DNA of 51,825 nt from Polaribacter sp. IC066 (GTDB lineage Bacteria > Bacteroidota > Bacteroidia > Flavobacteriales > Flavobacteriaceae): positions 1 to 51,825 of the forward strand of contig NZ_VORR01000031.1 in assembly GCF_007997085.1 (NCBI RefSeq). The letters run 5' to 3'. Of this stretch, positions 49,540-51,825 are shown in pieces (position 1 is the stretch's first letter; the number at the start of each line of letters is the position of its first letter). The translations under genes and the position numbers were made by a program. Under the pieces are notes generated by a model. It did not search any database, was not told the origin of the DNA, and saw nothing but the letters and a program-made list of their open reading frames with translations.

Positions 49540-50925
49540 ATGAATACCATAAAAACGTACATAAGAGAACATAAGCAACGATTTTTAGACGAATTAATAG
49601 AATTATTAAAAATTCCGTCTGTTAGTGCAGACAAAGCTTTTAAAAAAGAGGTCTTATTAACGGCAGATTTTGTTTTAGAAAGTCTTAAAAAAGCAGGATG
49701 TGATAAAGTTGAAATGTGCGAAACTCCAGGATACCCAATTATTTATGGAGAAAAAATAATCGATAAAAATCTGCCTACAATTTTAGTATACGGGCATTAT
49801 GATGTGCAACCCGCCGATCCTATAGAATTATGGACTTCACCTCCGTTTGAACCGATCATTAAAAAAACAGATATTCATCCTGAAGGCGCAATTTTTGCCC
49901 GTGGTTCTTGTGATGATAAAGGACAAATGTACATGCATTTAAAAGCGCTTGAATATATGACATCCACCGGAAATTTACCTTGTAACGTAAAGTTTATGAT
50001 TGAAGGTGAAGAAGAAGTTGGTTCAGAAAGTTTAGCTTGGTTTGTACCTAGAAATAAAGAAAAACTGGCAAATGATGTCATCTTAATTTCAGATACTGGT
50101 ATGATTGCCAATGACATTCCGTCAATTACAACTGGTTTGCGTGGTTTAAGTTATGTTGAGGTAGAGGTTACAGGACCCAATAGAGATTTACATTCTGGCT
50201 TGTATGGGGGCACAGTTGCAAATCCTATCAATATTTTATCAAAAATGATTGCTTCTTTGCACGATGAAAATAATCATATTACGATTCCTGGTTTTTACGA
50301 TGCAGTTCAAGAATTATCAAAAGAAGAAAGAGCAGAAATGGCAAAAGCTCCTTTTAATTTAGAAAATTATAAAAAAGCACTAGATATTGATGCAGAAGCT
50401 GGCGAAAAAGGATACTCTACAAATGAACGCAATTCTATAAGACCCACTTTAGATGTAAACGGAATTTGGGGAGGTTATATCGGAGAAGGTGCAAAAACAG
50501 TAATTGCAAGCACAGCCTACGCAAAAATTTCTATGCGTTTGGTACCTCATCAAGATTGGAGAGAAATTACAGAATTATTTAAAACTCATTTTGAGAATAT
50601 TGCACCAAAATCTGTAAAAGTAAAAGTAACACCGCATCACGGAGGGCAAGGATATGTTACCCCAATTGATACTATTGCCTATCAAGCGGCAAGTAAGGCT
50701 TATGAAACTACGTTTGGCAAAACACCAATTCCACAAAGAAGTGGAGGTAGTATTCCTATAGTAGCTCTTTTTGAACAAGAATTAAAAAGTAAAACTATTT
50801 TAATGGGATTTGGATTAAATTCTGACGCGATACACTCTCCAAACGAACATTTTGGAGTTTGGAATTATTTAAAAGGTATCGAAACTATTCCTTACTTTTA
50901 CAAGTATTTTACAGAACTGAATTAA
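49540..50925 (+). CDS. M20-family dipeptidase
   Basis: Cytosolic metallopeptidase splitting dipeptides, probably those imported by the POT transporter. The 461-residue protein shows the metal and catalytic motifs of the M20 group. YGHYDVQPADP (about 86-96) has the first metal His and catalytic Asp, and ARGSCDDKGQ (about 123-132) has the bridging Asp. MIEGEEEVGSE (about 149-159) has the catalytic Glu-Glu pair, and ISDTGM follows. LHSGLYGG lies in the lid domain, and the last His is in AIHSPNEHFGVWN. No signal peptide. Its own -7 box and isolation from neighbours suggest a single-gene transcript. Confidence 0.94.
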   Translation: MNTIKTYIREHKQRFLDELIELLKIPSVSADKAFKKEVLLTADFVLESLKKAGCDKVEMCETPGYPIIYGEKIIDKNLPTILVYGHYDVQPADPIELWTSPPFEPIIKKTDIHPEGAIFARGSCDDKGQMYMHLKALEYMTSTGNLPCNVKFMIEGEEEVGSESLAWFVPRNKEKLANDVILISDTGMIANDIPSITTGLRGLSYVEVEVTGPNRDLHSGLYGGTVANPINILSKMIASLHDENNHITIPGFYDAVQELSKEERAEMAKAPFNLENYKKALDIDAEAGEKGYSTNERNSIRPTLDVNGIWGGYIGEGAKTVIASTAYAKISMRLVPHQDWREITELFKTHFENIAPKSVKVKVTPHHGGQGYVTPIDTIAYQAASKAYETTFGKTPIPQRSGGSIPIVALFEQELKSKTILMGFGLNSDAIHSPNEHFGVWNYLKGIETIPYFYKYFTELN

Positions 50926-51057
50926 AAAAACAATACAACTACCACCTATTACTTTTTAACGAGTAAAAGAAACTATTGGAATAATCTTTCGTTATTATAT
51001 TCTAAAAATATCGTTAATCTGTTATAGATTAGTAAAACTCATTGGGGAATGAAAATT

Positions 51058-51603
51058 ATGAAGAAATTACTTTTAGGATTAGTACTGGTATGTTGTTATT
51101 CTTACCAACTAAATGCACAGGAAAACAATACAGGAAAAGAGAATTTTGACCATTGGTCAATAGATTTAGGTGCAGGAATTTATGAAATAGGTGCGCCCTT
51201 AAGTGATGGTTATAATGCCGATATTTTGTTTCAAGCTAGTTTTGGCGTTCGCTATATGTTTAATGAAAAATTTGGTTTGCGTTTAGGTTTAGGCTACAAT
51301 AGTTTTTCTGAAACAGGTACTAGTTTACCTTTTCAATCAAATCTTTATAGAGCTTCTATAGAAGGTGTGGTGAATTTAGGTAATGTTTTAGATTTTCAAA
51401 ACTGGACAGATCGTTTTAACGTTTTAGTACACGTAGGTGGAGGATTTTCTTCTTTAAATGTAATTGAGCCTACTGATAACGGTGGTGACCTTATTACTCA
51501 TTTAAGCATAGGTTTTACGCCACAATTTAAACTATCTAACAGACTTTCTCTTTTTCTTGATTTTGCTGCTTTTATCAACTATAATCGTAACTATTCAGCC
51601 TAG
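51058..51603 (+). CDS. truncated OmpA-like outer-membrane beta-barrel protein
   Basis: A 181-residue protein with signal peptide MKKLLLGLVLVCCYSYQLNA and an OmpA/OprF-type barrel (WSIDLGAGIYEIG; FGVRYMFNEKFGLRLGLGYN; VHVGGGFSSLNV; FTPQFKLSNRLSLFLDFAAF). It stops at INYNRNYSA, where related flavobacterial proteins normally continue into a linker and a peptidoglycan-binding OmpA domain. The coding frame enters the 201-bp inverted repeat at 51587 and meets TAG at 51601. The truncation is therefore at the repeat boundary. ATG 51058 is preferred to ATG 51049 because ggggaa then has normal spacing. A barrel of eight strands might still fold. Confidence 0.75.
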   Translation: MKKLLLGLVLVCCYSYQLNAQENNTGKENFDHWSIDLGAGIYEIGAPLSDGYNADILFQASFGVRYMFNEKFGLRLGLGYNSFSETGTSLPFQSNLYRASIEGVVNLGNVLDFQNWTDRFNVLVHVGGGFSSLNVIEPTDNGGDLITHLSIGFTPQFKLSNRLSLFLDFAAFINYNRNYSA

Positions 51604-51787
51604 ATTTCAAAAAAGAGCTAGTTATTAACAATTCTATCTTTGCTTTTAGGAAAAAGAACGTTCTTGTTAACATTTGTTAGTTACTAGGTAACAATTATAT
51701 GTTTGATTTTTAGTGCTTTTAAATTGTGTTTGTTTCCTTTGTATCAAAGCATTATAAATTGAACTCCGACAAAAAACGTATTGCAGA
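51587..51787. repeat. right arm of the 201-bp inverted repeat
   Basis: Complementary to 1-201 with four mismatches counted by eye. The left edge cuts the OmpA-like gene. Beyond it, 51755-51805 reads TTG then N-S-D-K-K-R-I-A-E-L-E-S-R-I-I and a stop, similar to the start of a transposase-type coiled coil. The element to which it belongs lies mostly outside the window. Confidence 0.85.
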
Positions 51788-51825
51788 ATTAGAGTCAAGA
51801 ATTATATAATTAGAATCAATAATTG

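Noticed and set aside
51755..51825. named IS66-type transposase start
   Set aside because: Only about 16 codons are visible before a stop, which is not enough to assign a transposase family.

Overview
The window looks like chromosomal DNA of a member of the Flavobacteriaceae (Bacteroidota). The base composition is strongly A+T rich. Many start regions carry the Bacteroidota -7 box TAnnTTTG instead of a sigma70 -10 box. Gene content fits the family: a Rho with a long charged insert, DUF4293 beside rho, a GYDIA-type GHMP kinase, a PpiD-like chaperone, a T9SS-type sorting domain in a decayed glycosidase, and mevalonate-pathway isoprenoid synthesis. Genus cannot be decided from sequence alone; a marine Polaribacter- or Tenacibaculum-like organism would fit. 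Nearly everything is core metabolism or cell envelope. No prophage, CRISPR array or complete insertion sequence other than one small REP-associated transposase was found.

Layout. 1-201 and 51587-51787 are two near-identical copies of one repeat in inverted orientation, so the window is bracketed by a repeat family and the right-hand OmpA-like gene is cut short exactly there. 293-2677: DUF4293 and rho, followed by a 0.9 kb gene-free gap. 3577-11215 (minus): coaX, an outer-membrane protein, a TPR protein, lptC, a small membrane protein and a CorC/HlyC-type protein form one tight run, with ppiD downstream. tRNA-Phe is at 11314. 11648-13780: alkaline phosphatase and an acetyl-esterase-like hydrolase. 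13885-17880 is a graveyard of a galactan-utilisation locus: a GH53 galactanase with a T9SS sorting domain, a glycerophosphodiesterase stump and a GH2 beta-galactosidase, all broken by many frameshifts and stops.

17915-24061 (minus): rluB, a UbiA-family prenyltransferase, mevalonate kinase, a MORN-repeat protein, diphosphomevalonate decarboxylase and a LytTR/LytS two-component pair. 24231-29276 (plus): a MotA/ExbB-like membrane protein, thiamine pyrophosphokinase, a YkgJ-type cysteine-cluster protein, several small secreted or unknown proteins, and a DUF2188 protein next to a twice-frameshifted gene. 29416-34953 (minus): peroxiredoxin-like protein, a BaiN/HI0933 flavoprotein, the GYDIA GHMP kinase, a REP-associated transposase with a six-unit palindrome array, and HMG-CoA reductase with an extra C-terminal domain. 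35257-40702 (plus): a prohibitin-like lipoprotein, DPP4-type peptidase, POT peptide transporter and a thioredoxin-fold protein. 40715-45393 (minus): comEC, an NlpC/P60 peptidase, lpxB, a small membrane protein and surE. 45637-51603: tail-specific protease, thioesterase, quinone oxidoreductase, tRNA-Leu, M20 dipeptidase and the truncated OmpA-like protein.

How the genes work together. HMG-CoA reductase, mevalonate kinase, the GYDIA kinase (probable phosphomevalonate kinase) and diphosphomevalonate decarboxylase make up most of the mevalonate route to isopentenyl diphosphate, with a prenyltransferase as a consumer. DPP4, the POT transporter and the M20 dipeptidase form a peptide-scavenging chain. 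LptC, LpxB, PpiD, the OM proteins and the tail-specific protease serve outer-membrane biogenesis. The most unusual items are the REP/transposase locus at 32300-33217, the decaying galactan locus with an apparent deletion fusion, the HMG-CoA reductase C-terminal fusion, and the inverted repeats at both ends of the window.
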